DNA of 64,000 nt from Peribacillus acanthi (GTDB lineage: Bacteria; Bacillota; Bacilli; Bacillales; DSM-1321): assembly GCF_003073175.1 (NCBI RefSeq), contig NZ_QBBX01000011.1, positions 88,204-152,203 of the forward strand, given 5' to 3'. Made by a program: the position numbers and the translations under genes. Shown in pieces: positions 1-10,247 of the stretch (position 1 is its first letter; each line of letters opens with the position of its first letter). A model generated the notes under the pieces. The model saw only the letters and a program-made list of their open reading frames with translations, did no database searches and was not told the origin of the DNA.

Positions 1-53
1 ATTATATATAAAAAATACATACATTTTCCATGTACAAAGATGGAGGAGTAAAA

Positions 54-2129
54 GTGGCCAAGAATAATATGAATATGGACCTTGAGCTAAAAGACTCTTT
101 GGCTAACTTGGTGTTTGAAACAATGGACGATGCTGTATTGATGGTTGAAGATACAGGGGAAATTGTATTTACAAATCGTTCCACTGAAAAGATTACGGGT
201 TTTTCTAATTCAGAATTGATAGGGAATTCCCTTTCGGTATTATTTAGTTCGTCAACAGAGTTTTTATCTTTTTGGGAAAAGGCAAAGAGAACACCTAAAT
301 GGTCAGGAGAATATAGGACGAGAAACAAAAAAGGAACTGATATCATTTCTAGAGTGAAAACCCACCGTTTCAGCTCAGAAAACTTAAAAAGTAATTATTT
401 AGTGTATATGAAGGATATTACTGACTTAAAGAAAAAGACTGTGGATCTTCAATTAACCAATAAAATTTTTGAAAATACTAGTGAAGGTGTCCTAATTACA
501 GATGCTAGGGGAAAAATATTATCGGTAAACCCTGCATTTCAAATTGTAACGGGCTATTCCGAAGAAGAGGTTATTGGAAAAAACCCTAGTATGCTTCAAT
601 CTGGCTTGCATAATGAACAGTTCTACTTGGAAATGTGGAAAGAAATAAAAGAAAAGGGTATTTGGAAAGGAGAAATCTGGAATAAAAGAAAAAATGGAGA
701 AGTATTTCCAGAATGGATTTCCATTATCAGAATAATTGATGATTCTGGAAAGACTTCGCATTATGTCGCGGTATTTTCAGATTTAAGTGACCGAAAGCAT
801 GCAGAAGAGCAATTAAGAAAATTGGCTCATTATGACGCTTTGACAGGTGCGGCCAATCGATATTTATTAAATAAGAGCTTGGAAAGATTATTGATTACTG
901 CAAAGAAATACAATCAAACACTTTCCGTACTTTTCTTAGACTTGGACCGTTTTAAGCAAGTTAATGATACTTTAGGGCATAACTATGGTGATTTATTGTT
1001 AAAAAAGGTGTCTGCACGGCTAAAAAGTCTTTTGAAAAATAAAGATATTATTGCTAGGCTTGGTGGAGATGAATTTGTCATTGTATTACCAAACATAAAA
1101 CATCCTAAGGAAGCAGTAGCAGTATCTAAAGAGATTATTAAAGCGTTGAACACACCATTTTTATTACACGATCATGAGGTATATATTTCTACAAGTATTG
1201 GAGTATCGTTGTTTCCTTATGACGGTGACGATGTTGAGACATTATTAAAGAATGCTGATAGGGCGATGTACCAAGCGAAATCGAATGGTAAAAATAGGTA
1301 TGCCTTATATCATAATGACTTACATCAAGAAAATGAAACAAGACAGATGAAAATCCAAAATCTTATGAGGAAGGCATTGGTAGAGAAGGAGTTTTCGTTA
1401 TGCTATCATCCCCAAGTTGAAACGAGAACAGGCACGATTGTCGCCATTGAAGCTCTTTTACGTTGGAATCAAAAAGAATTAGGATTTATTTCACCTGCAG
1501 AGTTTATTCCCATAGCAGAAGAATCAGGACAAATCATTCCGATTACCGATTGGGTATTAACAAAAGCATGTGAGACGGGAAAAATGCTTCATTTAGCAGG
1601 CTTCCCTTCCTTGAAAATCGCGGTTAACATCTCAGGCTTATATTTTAACCAAGAGGATTTTGTTCAAAGGGTCAGCTCTATTATCCAAAACACGAACTTT
1701 GTACCACAATGCTTAGAATTGGAGCTTACTGAAAGTATCATCATGCCAAATGCACCAGAAACTATCAATAAGCTTGTAAAACTGAAGGCTCTAGGTGTAA
1801 AATTATCTGTTGATGATTTTGGTACAGGATATTCATCCCTTAGCTATTTGCATAAATTCCCAATTGATAGTTTGAAGATTGACCAAAGCTTCATAAAGAA
1901 TTTGAACGTATATAATGATGATGCATCGATTGTTAAGGCTATTATAACGATGGCGCAGAGACTTCATCTCGAAGTGGTTGCCGAAGGTGTGGAAGGAAAA
2001 CAACAATACAAATTCCTGCAGCAAGAAAATTGTGATTATGTACAAGGATATTTTATAACAGAACCCCTACCATATACCGAATTACTAGATTTTATGGAAC
2101 TATGGGATTATGAAAACTTAAACTTATAA
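54..2129 (+). CDS. PAS-PAS-GGDEF-EAL cyclic-di-GMP enzyme
   Basis: Predicted cytosolic bifunctional c-di-GMP enzyme of about 691 residues. Two N-terminal PAS sensor domains (roughly residues 10-115 and 140-260) are followed by a GGDEF domain with an intact GGDEF at 337-341 and an EAL domain starting with EALLRW at 466. The EAL domain keeps NISG, ELTES, DDFGTGYSS, LKID, EGVE and VQGYF, so phosphodiesterase activity is plausible. The inhibitory I-site position upstream of GGDEF reads KNKD rather than RxxD, so product inhibition may be weak. GTG at 54 is chosen as the start because GGAGGAG lies 6 bases before it; an upstream ATG at 30 has no ribosome site. No membrane segments are seen. Ligand and net activity are unknown. 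Confidence 0.9.
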   Translation: MAKNNMNMDLELKDSLANLVFETMDDAVLMVEDTGEIVFTNRSTEKITGFSNSELIGNSLSVLFSSSTEFLSFWEKAKRTPKWSGEYRTRNKKGTDIISRVKTHRFSSENLKSNYLVYMKDITDLKKKTVDLQLTNKIFENTSEGVLITDARGKILSVNPAFQIVTGYSEEEVIGKNPSMLQSGLHNEQFYLEMWKEIKEKGIWKGEIWNKRKNGEVFPEWISIIRIIDDSGKTSHYVAVFSDLSDRKHAEEQLRKLAHYDALTGAANRYLLNKSLERLLITAKKYNQTLSVLFLDLDRFKQVNDTLGHNYGDLLLKKVSARLKSLLKNKDIIARLGGDEFVIVLPNIKHPKEAVAVSKEIIKALNTPFLLHDHEVYISTSIGVSLFPYDGDDVETLLKNADRAMYQAKSNGKNRYALYHNDLHQENETRQMKIQNLMRKALVEKEFSLCYHPQVETRTGTIVAIEALLRWNQKELGFISPAEFIPIAEESGQIIPITDWVLTKACETGKMLHLAGFPSLKIAVNISGLYFNQEDFVQRVSSIIQNTNFVPQCLELELTESIIMPNAPETINKLVKLKALGVKLSVDDFGTGYSSLSYLHKFPIDSLKIDQSFIKNLNVYNDDASIVKAIITMAQRLHLEVVAEGVEGKQQYKFLQQENCDYVQGYFITEPLPYTELLDFMELWDYENLNL

Positions 2130-2142
2130 GAGTGGTGGAAGA

Positions 2143-3282
2143 ATGAGAAAGTTTGAATTGATTGCAACGGCTGCGATGGGGCTTGAAGCCATCGTAGCAA
2201 AAGAAGTAAGAGATCTGGGATACGATTGTACGGTTGATAATGGTAAAGTATTATTCTCTGGTGATGTTAATGCCATTGCAAAAGCCAATATGTGGTTAAG
2301 AACGGCAGATCGCATCAAGATAAAAATTGGTGAATTCAAAGCATACACCTTTGATGAGTTATTTGAGAAAACTAAGGCGATACCATGGGAGCATTATCTA
2401 CCTGAAAATGCTGAATTCCCGGTATCAGGAAAGTCATTGAAATCTAAATTGTTTAGTGTACCTGACTGTCAAGCTATCGTAAAAAAGGCAATTGTAGAAC
2501 GTTTGAAAAGAGCATATAGCCGAACTTCTTGGTTTGATGAAAATGGACCATTATTCAAAATTGAAGTAGCTATATTAAAAGATGTAGTTACTCTTACATT
2601 AGATACTTCTGGCGCAGGGTTGCATAAGCGAGGCTATAGAGCAGAGCAAGGTGAAGCCCCTCTAAAAGAAACATTAGCCGCTGCACTCATTCAATTAACC
2701 AATTGGACTCCGGATAAACCTTTTGTCGATCCTTTTTGTGGGTCAGGGACCATCCCAATTGAAGCTGCTATGATTGGTCAAAACATCGCACCCGGTTTTA
2801 ATAGGGAATTTATCTCTGAATCGTGGCCTTGGATCCCATCACAGGTTTGGGATGATATAAGAAATGAAGCGGAAGATGTCGCAAAATATGATCAACCACT
2901 AGATATATCCGGATATGATATCGACCATCGAATGGTTGAAATGGCAAAAGCGAACAGTTTTGAAGCGGGATTTGCTGATATAATCAACTTTAAGCAAATG
3001 CAGGCTAAAGATTTCACAACAAAAAAGGAATATGGTGTATTAGTTGGAAATCCTCCATATGGTGAGCGGATTGGGGAAAAAGCAGTAGTGGATCAATTGT
3101 ATCGGGATTTGGGACAAGTTTATGGCAATCTAGATACATGGTCGATTTATATCCTTACTTCAGACGAAAATTTTGAAAACCTATACGGAAGACAAGCTAC
3201 AAAAAAACGAAAACTATTTAATGGTTTCATTAAGACAGATTATTATCAATATTGGGGAAAACGCCCTCCTAGAAATTCGTAA
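2143..3282 (+). CDS. ypsC: THUMP-domain RNA N-methyltransferase YpsC
   Basis: Class I SAM-dependent RNA methyltransferase of the YpsC/RlmL-N family, about 379 residues, which matches the family. The N-terminal third is a ferredoxin-like/THUMP region. The C-terminal Rossmann domain has a SAM loop (VDPFCGSGTIPIEAA) and the catalytic NPPYGER motif at about 303, typical of enzymes that methylate an amino nitrogen. By family, the target is a guanine in 23S rRNA; that is not shown here. It begins 13 bases after the GGDEF-EAL gene with GGTGG before the ATG, so the two are probably co-transcribed. Confidence 0.93.
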   Translation: MRKFELIATAAMGLEAIVAKEVRDLGYDCTVDNGKVLFSGDVNAIAKANMWLRTADRIKIKIGEFKAYTFDELFEKTKAIPWEHYLPENAEFPVSGKSLKSKLFSVPDCQAIVKKAIVERLKRAYSRTSWFDENGPLFKIEVAILKDVVTLTLDTSGAGLHKRGYRAEQGEAPLKETLAAALIQLTNWTPDKPFVDPFCGSGTIPIEAAMIGQNIAPGFNREFISESWPWIPSQVWDDIRNEAEDVAKYDQPLDISGYDIDHRMVEMAKANSFEAGFADIINFKQMQAKDFTTKKEYGVLVGNPPYGERIGEKAVVDQLYRDLGQVYGNLDTWSIYILTSDENFENLYGRQATKKRKLFNGFIKTDYYQYWGKRPPRNS

Positions 3283-3352
3283 TATCAAATGAATGAACCC
3301 TCCACAATGTGAATATACTAACCGTATCTTTGCATAAAAGGGGTTGTGAAAA

Positions 3353-3526
3353 ATGATTGGGAATTCATTAGATTTCCACCTCATTTCGAAGGCAATCCAT
3401 TCTACCTACAATGAAATAAAGGATAGTGGGAATGCTTCTGATCATAAGTGGGGAGAGATTGAAAAAGCAGAAAAAAATCTTTCTGAAGCCCTATCTTATT
3501 ATCTGCAGAAAGATTTTATTGAGTAA
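3353..3526 (+). CDS. Small conserved-type protein, possibly YptA-like
   Basis: A 57-residue acidic reading frame. It sits between ypsC and the ypvA-type helicase, the place occupied by yptA in B. subtilis, and a terminator hairpin follows 38 bases after its stop. The protein is soluble with no cysteines or membrane segment; its second half (KWGEIEKAEKNLSEALSYYL) looks like a single amphipathic helix. The ribosome site (GGGGTTG, 10 bases upstream) is moderate. Equivalence to YptA is inferred from position only. Function unknown. Confidence 0.55.
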   Translation: MIGNSLDFHLISKAIHSTYNEIKDSGNASDHKWGEIEKAEKNLSEALSYYLQKDFIE

Positions 3527-3563
3527 TAGTATGAAGGGAATAGTAATGTTTCTAAACAATTGA

Positions 3564-3599
3564 GTGTCTGGTTTTACTAGCCAGCCACTTTTTGTTTTG
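3564..3599 (+). terminator. Terminator after ypsC/small ORF
   Basis: Stem GTG-CTGG/CCAG-CAC with one mismatch, followed by TTTTTGTTTT. The rest of the gap to the helicase gene (3600-3846) is AT-rich with no recognisable gene. Confidence 0.65.
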
Positions 3600-3846
3600 A
3601 AAAGATATAAACGATTGGTGTTTGACGTGCTTAAATAGTTGAATTTCAGACGTAGATTTGAGAAAATATAAGTTCCTGTGTAAGATTATAAATTTTTTAT
3701 ATAAATTGATGAATTAATTCGTATTTATGAGTGTCAATTGATTCAATAGATACTCATTTGCTGACATAAGAAGCGTTTCTGTTTATGTACGCATCTTTAT
3801 TTTGCCCCTTATTAATTCCATTGGTGTTTTAGAAAGGAAGAAAAAC

Positions 3847-5778
3847 ATGTTAAAAACTTTGCCTTTTACTGTTTCAAAAACTGATTCCTTCTATGATAAA
3901 TTTTCAGAGTGGATAGGAGATGTGTTCTACGATATTCTTCCTGATAAGGGCTTTGAATTAAGGGACGAACAAGTATATATGGCTTTCCAAATGGAGAAAG
4001 CTTTTAAAGATAAACAAGTAATTTTTGCCGAAGCAGGTGTTGGAACTGGAAAGACCTTGGTATACCTGTTATATGCAATTTGTTATGCGAGGTACATGAA
4101 TAAGCCGGCAATCATCTCATGTGCAGATGAAACTTTGATTGAGCAGCTTGTTAAGGAAGAAGGCGACATCGCTAAAATCAAAAAAGCTCTAGGGCTTGAA
4201 ATCGATGTTCGAATGGCTAAAGCAAGAGATCAATATTTATGTTTGAAGAAGTTAGATCATGCTATTGATATCGGTATTTCTGAAAATATCGACCAAGTTT
4301 ATGATGAGCTTCCACCTTTTGTTCATGACACAGGTTCGATGTTATCCTATGAAGTGTATGGAGATAGAAAACAATATTCTTACCTGAATGATGAAGATTG
4401 GGCACATGTTGGATGGGATCAATTGCAGAATTGTGTAAGTTGTGATAAACGACATCGTTGTGGTCAAACACTATCAAGGGACTTTTATCGTAAATCAATG
4501 GATTTAATTATTTGTTCTCATGACTTTTTCATGGAGCATGTGTGGACAAAAGAATCGAGAAAGAGAGAAGGGCAGTTGCCTTTATTGCCCGATTATAGTT
4601 GTGTAGTATTTGACGAAGGTCACCTTCTTGAATTTGCAGCACAAAAGGCATTGACTTATAAAATTTCAGAAAATACGATTTCTACTATCTTAGAAAATTT
4701 GATGGCAAATGATGTGCGTGAAGAGACGCTTTATCAAATGGAAGATTTAGTGGACTATAATGTAGAATTCTTTTCTCTGCTTTCTCAAATTTCTGTTCCA
4801 GTTAAGGGTTCAGACCGACATGAAATTACAGACATGGATAAAGCAAGAAAAGTGGCTACTAAACTTCATAATATGATAGACCAGCTACAAGAAAGCTTAG
4901 TTTTTGAAGCGGAATTATATACGATTAATGATTATGATTTGAAAATAAGTGAAGAATATTTAGATCAAATCTCACATTCATTATCATTATTTATCACAAA
5001 TCTTGAGGCTATTTCCTGGTTCGAACTATTAGAAGATACAAGAAATATCGTAATTATGCCTAGACTTGTAAATGATATCTTATCAGAACAAGTGTTTTCT
5101 AAGAAAGTTCCATATGTCTTCTCTTCAGCGACATTGTCAGAAAGTGGTTCTTTTGAATATATAGCTAAAAGTCTAGGAGTAAAAGATTATTTAAGCTTCT
5201 CTGTTGCCTCACCGTTTGAGTACGAAGAAGTAATGTCTATTCAAATGTCTAAATTAGGTAAAGAAGATTTTGATAAAAAAATTCAATACACATTAAACAG
5301 TATTGAAGAGAACAATGGTAGTACTCTTGTCCTTTTCTCATCGAAAGAAGATTTATTGAGATTTAAAGAAATGGCAAGCTTCATACCTCTAAACATACCT
5401 TTCTATTATGAAGGGGATGAAGAAATCAGTACGTTAGTTAAGAAATTCCAAGAAACACCTCAGTCCGTTTTATTGACCTACCATCTGTGGGAAGGGCTAG
5501 ATGTTCCTGGAGAATCTTTAATAAATGTCATAATCTTTTCATTACCATACCCACCACAAGATCCGGTATTCCAAGCGAAAAGAAAGGCTTCAACAGAACC
5601 GTTCAAAGAGGTGGATCTTCCATATATGATTTTACGATTACGTCAAGGGATTGGAAGGTTAATTAGAACGAGTGAAGATTCTGGTACCATCCAAATTTTC
5701 ATTGAACAGGAAATCAAACAAGAGGTCTTTGACCGCGTGTTGGAAGTGTTACCAGTATCACCAAAAATGTTAAATTAA
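3847..5778 (+). CDS. ypvA: DinG/XPD-like ATP-dependent helicase YpvA
   Basis: Superfamily 2 helicase of the DinG/XPD type, about 643 residues. Walker A is AGVGTGKT near residue 70. The Walker B box is DEGH (VVFDEGHLLEF). Between them lie four cysteines (YLCLKK and NCVSCDKRHRCGQ) spaced like the 4Fe-4S cluster domain of this family. The C-terminal half has the GLDVPGE and RQGIGRLIRT helicase motifs. ATG 3847 is used because GAAAGGAAG precedes it; the open frame extends 15 codons upstream without a ribosome site. Likely role is unwinding of repair or R-loop intermediates; inferred from family. Confidence 0.9.
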   Translation: MLKTLPFTVSKTDSFYDKFSEWIGDVFYDILPDKGFELRDEQVYMAFQMEKAFKDKQVIFAEAGVGTGKTLVYLLYAICYARYMNKPAIISCADETLIEQLVKEEGDIAKIKKALGLEIDVRMAKARDQYLCLKKLDHAIDIGISENIDQVYDELPPFVHDTGSMLSYEVYGDRKQYSYLNDEDWAHVGWDQLQNCVSCDKRHRCGQTLSRDFYRKSMDLIICSHDFFMEHVWTKESRKREGQLPLLPDYSCVVFDEGHLLEFAAQKALTYKISENTISTILENLMANDVREETLYQMEDLVDYNVEFFSLLSQISVPVKGSDRHEITDMDKARKVATKLHNMIDQLQESLVFEAELYTINDYDLKISEEYLDQISHSLSLFITNLEAISWFELLEDTRNIVIMPRLVNDILSEQVFSKKVPYVFSSATLSESGSFEYIAKSLGVKDYLSFSVASPFEYEEVMSIQMSKLGKEDFDKKIQYTLNSIEENNGSTLVLFSSKEDLLRFKEMASFIPLNIPFYYEGDEEISTLVKKFQETPQSVLLTYHLWEGLDVPGESLINVIIFSLPYPPQDPVFQAKRKASTEPFKEVDLPYMILRLRQGIGRLIRTSEDSGTIQIFIEQEIKQEVFDRVLEVLPVSPKMLN

Positions 5779-5794
5779 TTGGACATTCGCAAAG

Positions 5795-5834
5795 AAAGAT
5801 TATAGATTTTTAAAAAATCTATAATCTTTTTTTA
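5795..5834 (+). terminator. Strong terminator after ypvA
   Basis: Near-perfect 17-bp inverted repeat (AAAGATTATAGATTTTT and its complement) running into a T tract. Confidence 0.85.
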
Positions 5835-5880
5835 TGGTTTTGCTTTGGTTGTTTTCGTAAACTTTATATCTTTTTAAAAA

Positions 5881-5910
5881 GTCTGAGTTGATTGTGGCGA
5901 ATGCACTATC
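5881..5910 (+). repeat. Relic of a dispersed GTTGATT repeat
   Basis: GAGTTGATTGTGGCGAATGC resembles the left end of the dispersed Bacillus element seen better preserved at 43862-43990. Similar starts occur at 23288 and 46970. Only about 30 bases are recognisable here. Confidence 0.4.
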
Positions 5911-6018
5911 CTACTCAAACATACATACAGAGATATAACATATTAGAAAATTTAAAATTAATGGAAAATACCGTTAGTTTATATGATAAAATGGTTGTTA
6001 CAAAAGGGGGATATACAT

Positions 6019-7533
6019 ATGACTACCACTGTAAATAAAATCGAACAAGAATTTTTAGATTATGTTAAAAAAATGACAGCCTATAATGAGGCACTTTCAC
6101 TTATATTTTGGGATTTGAGAACAGGGGCTCCTAAAAAAGGGATTGAGCAACGATCTGAAGTAATCGGAATGCTTTCCTCCGAGGTTTTTGCTATGTCTAC
6201 AAGCCAAGAAATGGCCTCTTTCATCGCACGATTGACACAAGAAGGGGAAAAGGAACTTTCAGAAATAACGGTAAAATTATTAGAAGAATGTAAGAAAGAA
6301 TACGATAAAAATAAAAAAATTCCAGCAGATGAGTACAAGGAATATATCGTGCTCCTTTCTAAATCTGAAAGTAAGTGGGAAGAGGCAAAAGCAGCTTCCG
6401 ATTTCGGAATGTTTAAGCCTTATCTTGAGAAAGTGATTGAATATAATCGTAAATTCATAACTTATTGGGGCTATGAAGGAAATAAATACAACACGCTATT
6501 AGATCTTTATGAGCCTGGTATGACAGTAGAAATATTGGATGAAGTGTTTGGAAAGTTACGTTCAAGAATCGTACCTTTGGTCAAAAAAATTGCTGAGAGC
6601 CCAAATAAACCAGAAACGGCATTCCTATTTAAGCATTTTCCTAAGAGTAACCAGCGAGATTTAAGTCTGGAAATCCTGGAGGAGCTCGGCTATGATTTTG
6701 AAGCTGGACGCCTAGATGAAACTGTACATCCTTTCGAAATTACATTAAATAGTGGTGATGTACGTATTACAACTAAGTATGATGAAGCGGATTTTCGTAC
6801 TGCAGTTTTCGGAACAATCCATGAATGCGGGCATGCAATTTATGAACAAAATGTTTCTCCAAAACTGAATGGGACTTTGTTGGCTTCAGGTACTTCAATG
6901 GGGATTCATGAATCACAGTCCCTATTCTTTGAAAATTTCATTGGCAGGAACTATAGCTTTTGGAAGAAAAATTTTGGATTGTTGAACAAGTATGCAAAGG
7001 AACAATTCAAAGATGTTTCATTAGAGGACTATTATCGTGCGATTAATGAATCCAAGCCATCATTGATTCGAATTGAAGCCGATGAATTAACATACCCATT
7101 ACACGTTATGATTCGATATGAAATTGAAAAAGCGCTATTTAATGGTGATCTTCAAGTAGATGACCTACCAAGAGTTTGGAATGAGAAATATGAAGAGTAT
7201 CTTGGTGTGACTCCTTCGAACGACGCTGAGGGTGTATTGCAGGATGTTCATTGGTCTGGTGGTAGCTTTGGATACTTCCCGTCTTATGCTCTTGGATACA
7301 TGTATGCGGCACAGTTTAAGCACAGTATGTTAAAGGATTTACCAAACTATGACGAGCTTTTAGAGAGTGGCAATATCGGCACAATCAAAGAATGGCTATC
7401 AACAAAAATTCATAAGCATGGTAAAATGAAAAAGCCATTTGAACTATTGAATGAAATTACAGGAGAAGAATTAAACGCTAATTACTTAATTGAGTATTTA
7501 GAAGAAAAATATACGAAAATCTATTCTCTATAA
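6019..7533 (+). CDS. ypwA: M32 metallocarboxypeptidase YpwA
   Basis: Thermostable-carboxypeptidase (Taq) family M32 enzyme, about 504 residues, the usual family size. The zinc site HECGH (in TIHECGHAIYEQ) is intact, with the family's GTSMGIHESQS helix downstream, DELTYPLHV, and an IRYEIEKALF segment. It trims C-terminal residues from peptides in the cytosol. Start is the ATG at 6019 preceded by AAAGGGGG; an in-frame ATG 12 codons earlier lacks a site. A TATGATAAAAT-like -10 sits just upstream and it has its own terminator, so it is probably monocistronic. Confidence 0.94.
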   Translation: MTTTVNKIEQEFLDYVKKMTAYNEALSLIFWDLRTGAPKKGIEQRSEVIGMLSSEVFAMSTSQEMASFIARLTQEGEKELSEITVKLLEECKKEYDKNKKIPADEYKEYIVLLSKSESKWEEAKAASDFGMFKPYLEKVIEYNRKFITYWGYEGNKYNTLLDLYEPGMTVEILDEVFGKLRSRIVPLVKKIAESPNKPETAFLFKHFPKSNQRDLSLEILEELGYDFEAGRLDETVHPFEITLNSGDVRITTKYDEADFRTAVFGTIHECGHAIYEQNVSPKLNGTLLASGTSMGIHESQSLFFENFIGRNYSFWKKNFGLLNKYAKEQFKDVSLEDYYRAINESKPSLIRIEADELTYPLHVMIRYEIEKALFNGDLQVDDLPRVWNEKYEEYLGVTPSNDAEGVLQDVHWSGGSFGYFPSYALGYMYAAQFKHSMLKDLPNYDELLESGNIGTIKEWLSTKIHKHGKMKKPFELLNEITGEELNANYLIEYLEEKYTKIYSL

Positions 7534-7540
7534 AAGTTAT

Positions 7541-7577
7541 AAAGGGATGAGTTTTAAATCATCCCTTTTAACTTTTT
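7541..7577 (+). terminator. Terminator after ypwA
   Basis: AAAGGGATGA paired with TCATCCCTTT, followed by TAACTTTTT. Confidence 0.85.
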
Positions 7578-7640
7578 ACAAGGAGTCAACAATAGAGATC
7601 ATGATATTTGAAAGGTTTTTGTATTAAAAGGAGAAAGGGA

Positions 7641-8543
7641 ATGTCAAAAAAAGATTATGCAATATTTTATATTATCATCGCCGCCATCTTTTGGGGGATG
7701 ATTGGCATTTTCGTCAAAGGTTTAAAAGAAATAGGCTTTGAATCAATGGAAATCGTAGCAATACGAGCCATAAGTACAAGCGTGATTTTAGTAGTTTATG
7801 GTTTATTAACCAATAGAGGAAGCTTAATTGTTTCATGGAAAAGTGTCCCTTCATTTATTGGGACCGGAATTTTTAGTATAGTATTTTTTAATTGGTGCTA
7901 TTTTTATAGTATGGATAATCTTTCAATTTCAACAGCTGTAATTCTCCTTTATACAGCTCCCATATTTGTAGTGTTATTATCGTCCATTTTCTTGAATGAA
8001 AAATTGACCCTAAAAAAATTGACTCTAGTTGTAATTACGGTTATTGGCTGTGCATTTGTAACTGGTTTGGATTCTACTAGAATAGATTCTGATCATATTT
8101 TAGGTTATTTGATTGGTCTAGGTGCAGGGCTTGGGTACGCCATGTATAGTATTTTTGGGAAGTTCGCTTTAAAAATGCACTCATCTTTTACAGTAACGAC
8201 TTATACTTTCATATTTGCTGCCATAGCATTGATTCCATTTACTAGGCTATGGGAAAAGAAAAGCTTGTTTTTCAATCTAGAAGTGTATCTGCATATTTTT
8301 GGACTTTGTATCATTTCGACAATCGCAGCCTATTTGCTATATACTGCAGGATTAAATAGGATGGAGAGTAGTAAAGCCTCCTTACTTTCAACCATCGAAC
8401 CCGTTGCGGCAATGTGTGTGGGTTTCTTTGTTTTTAATGAAAGTTTAGATATGTATCAATGGATAGGTGCGATCCTCATATTATCTGCAGTGGCGTTATT
8501 CAGTATTCCTTATAGAGCGAGAGTAAAATCAATTCTAAAATGA
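7641..8543 (+). CDS. EamA/DMT-family transporter
   Basis: Integral membrane protein of about 300 residues with ten predicted hydrophobic segments arranged as two EamA repeats. The repeat ends are recognisable (AIFWGMIGIFVKG early, AYLLYTAGLNRMESSKAS with SLLSTIEPVAA late). Such proteins export metabolites or amino acids; the substrate is not predictable. AAAGGAGAAAGG precedes the ATG at 7641; the open frame extends 11 codons upstream with no site. Confidence 0.88.
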   Translation: MSKKDYAIFYIIIAAIFWGMIGIFVKGLKEIGFESMEIVAIRAISTSVILVVYGLLTNRGSLIVSWKSVPSFIGTGIFSIVFFNWCYFYSMDNLSISTAVILLYTAPIFVVLLSSIFLNEKLTLKKLTLVVITVIGCAFVTGLDSTRIDSDHILGYLIGLGAGLGYAMYSIFGKFALKMHSSFTVTTYTFIFAAIALIPFTRLWEKKSLFFNLEVYLHIFGLCIISTIAAYLLYTAGLNRMESSKASLLSTIEPVAAMCVGFFVFNESLDMYQWIGAILILSAVALFSIPYRARVKSILK

Positions 8544-8552
8544 TATGAAACT

Positions 8553-8589
8553 AAAAAAAGGTGTGAATCTTAAGATTCACACCTTTTTT
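8553..8589. terminator. Bidirectional terminator
   Basis: A perfect palindrome (AAAAAAGGTGTGAATCTT and its complement) between convergent genes, T-rich on both strands. It serves the EamA gene and the oxidase operon. Confidence 0.92.
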
Positions 8590-8594
8590 ACTTA

Positions 8595-10247
8595 TTACCA
8601 AAGCTTATATCCTTTGGAGCCTGGAGGAGCGTTTTGGATCATATCTATGAACGGTATTGTGTAAGCAAATAAGATCAGAACGACTGTGATGCCAAGCCAT
8701 AGCTTCCAGTTTTCGAAAACCATAGGTGTTTTTTCTGCTTGATCGGCAACTTCACCAATAGGGAATTCTTGCTCACCTTTTGGTGCAAAGAATGCAAGAT
8801 TTACAAAGATGTATAACACTAAGATGATACCGATGAAAAGAATTGAGCCACCTACAGCTTGAGCAATTTGGTAAGGAATCCATTCATGTGCTTGTGCTGC
8901 ATCTCCATAAGTTGAGAATGAAGAACGACGAGGTGCTCCTAGTAAACCAACCGCATGCATGGCTCCTGACATGAAGGACATCCCTACAGACCATACAATT
9001 GCTTGGATGATTGCAAGCTTGTTCATTTGTTTAGTTAGAACACGGCCGGTTAAATGAGGCACTAACCAATATGAGATACCAAAGAATGTAAGAACTACGG
9101 ATGTTGCTAAAGTTAAATGGAAGTGACCAGTAACCCAAATGGTATTGTGTACTACTTGGTTTAATTGGTGAGATGCATTGACCATACCACCAGCACCTGC
9201 TGGAATAAAAGCCAACATACCAATAAATGGAACTACAAAGCGAGCGTCACCCCATGGTAGCTTTTTAAACCATCCAAAAAGACCCGTTGCACCTTTTGAG
9301 CGTCCGTACATTTCAAATGTACCGAACAATGAGAATGCAGTCATCAGAGAAGGGATGACAACCAAGAAAGTTAATATTACTTGTAAGAATTTCCACGCTG
9401 GATCAATACCAGGCTCCATTAACTGATGGTGGAATCCAACTGGAATAGAGAATAATAAGAACAAGATGAAAGACATACGAGATAACGAATCTGAGAAGAT
9501 TTTTCCGCCAATTACTTTAGGAATTACTACGTACCAACACATATATGCAGGTAGTAACCAGAAATACACCAATGGGTGACCAAAATACCAGAATAGAGTA
9601 CGACTTACTAATACGTCAATTGTATCAACCCATCCTAAAGACCATGGTAACATCTGTAATAATACCGTTGCAGCGACACCAATTGTTGCAACAATCCAGA
9701 GTACAGTATTAACGACAACCATAAATGTTAACAATGGACTAACTTTACCAGGGTTATTTTTACGCCACTTAACATAATTTGAAATCATTGCACCCCCAGC
9801 AACCCAACTTCCAACGACAACTAACGTTAAACCGATGTAGAAAATAGGGTGAGCTTGTAAAGGAGCATAGAATGTGAATAACACGGAAGCTTCATTTAAT
9901 AAAATCATTGCCGCAGCCATTGCTGTACCGAGAGTCATTAACCAAAAGCCAACCCAGCCCGTCTTACGTGCGCCATTTGAAAGGGCACCAGCTGTACGGC
10001 TAACTGCTGCAAACTGAAAACCTAGAATAAAGAATGTTGTAAGAACAAGTCCAAGTAAAACACCATGTACAGTTAAAACTTGATAATAACCAATTCCAAA
10101 CGGAAGTTGCCATTTGCCTGAACGAACTAGTACTTGAAGTAAACCAGCGAGGCCTCCTAATGCCAGTGCTATGAAAGCTACATAAAAATGGGCCATGGAT
10201 AACTTCGCATCGCGAGGATCCACTTTGCTAATTGTTTGGTTTAACAT
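8595..10247 (-). CDS. cbaA: b(o/a)3-type cytochrome oxidase subunit I
   Basis: Catalytic subunit of a ba3/bo3-like (B-family) heme-copper terminal oxidase, 550 residues with about 13 membrane spans. Copper/heme ligand regions are visible: HGVLLG early, FGHPLVYFWLLP, GFHHQLMEPG, and GHFHLTLATSVVLTFFG. It reduces oxygen at the membrane and conserves energy with subunit II. Its ATG shares one base with the stop of subunit II (TAATG), indicating coupled translation. The gene name follows B-type Bacillus usage; subtype (cytochrome c or quinol donor) is inferred from the CuA-bearing partner. Confidence 0.93.
   Translation of the reverse strand: MLNQTISKVDPRDAKLSMAHFYVAFIALALGGLAGLLQVLVRSGKWQLPFGIGYYQVLTVHGVLLGLVLTTFFILGFQFAAVSRTAGALSNGARKTGWVGFWLMTLGTAMAAAMILLNEASVLFTFYAPLQAHPIFYIGLTLVVVGSWVAGGAMISNYVKWRKNNPGKVSPLLTFMVVVNTVLWIVATIGVAATVLLQMLPWSLGWVDTIDVLVSRTLFWYFGHPLVYFWLLPAYMCWYVVIPKVIGGKIFSDSLSRMSFILFLLFSIPVGFHHQLMEPGIDPAWKFLQVILTFLVVIPSLMTAFSLFGTFEMYGRSKGATGLFGWFKKLPWGDARFVVPFIGMLAFIPAGAGGMVNASHQLNQVVHNTIWVTGHFHLTLATSVVLTFFGISYWLVPHLTGRVLTKQMNKLAIIQAIVWSVGMSFMSGAMHAVGLLGAPRRSSFSTYGDAAQAHEWIPYQIAQAVGGSILFIGIILVLYIFVNLAFFAPKGEQEFPIGEVADQAEKTPMVFENWKLWLGITVVLILFAYTIPFIDMIQNAPPGSKGYKLW

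Noticed and set aside
9178..9426. 82-codon plus-strand frame inside cbaA
   Set aside because: Antisense shadow of a strongly conserved oxidase gene.
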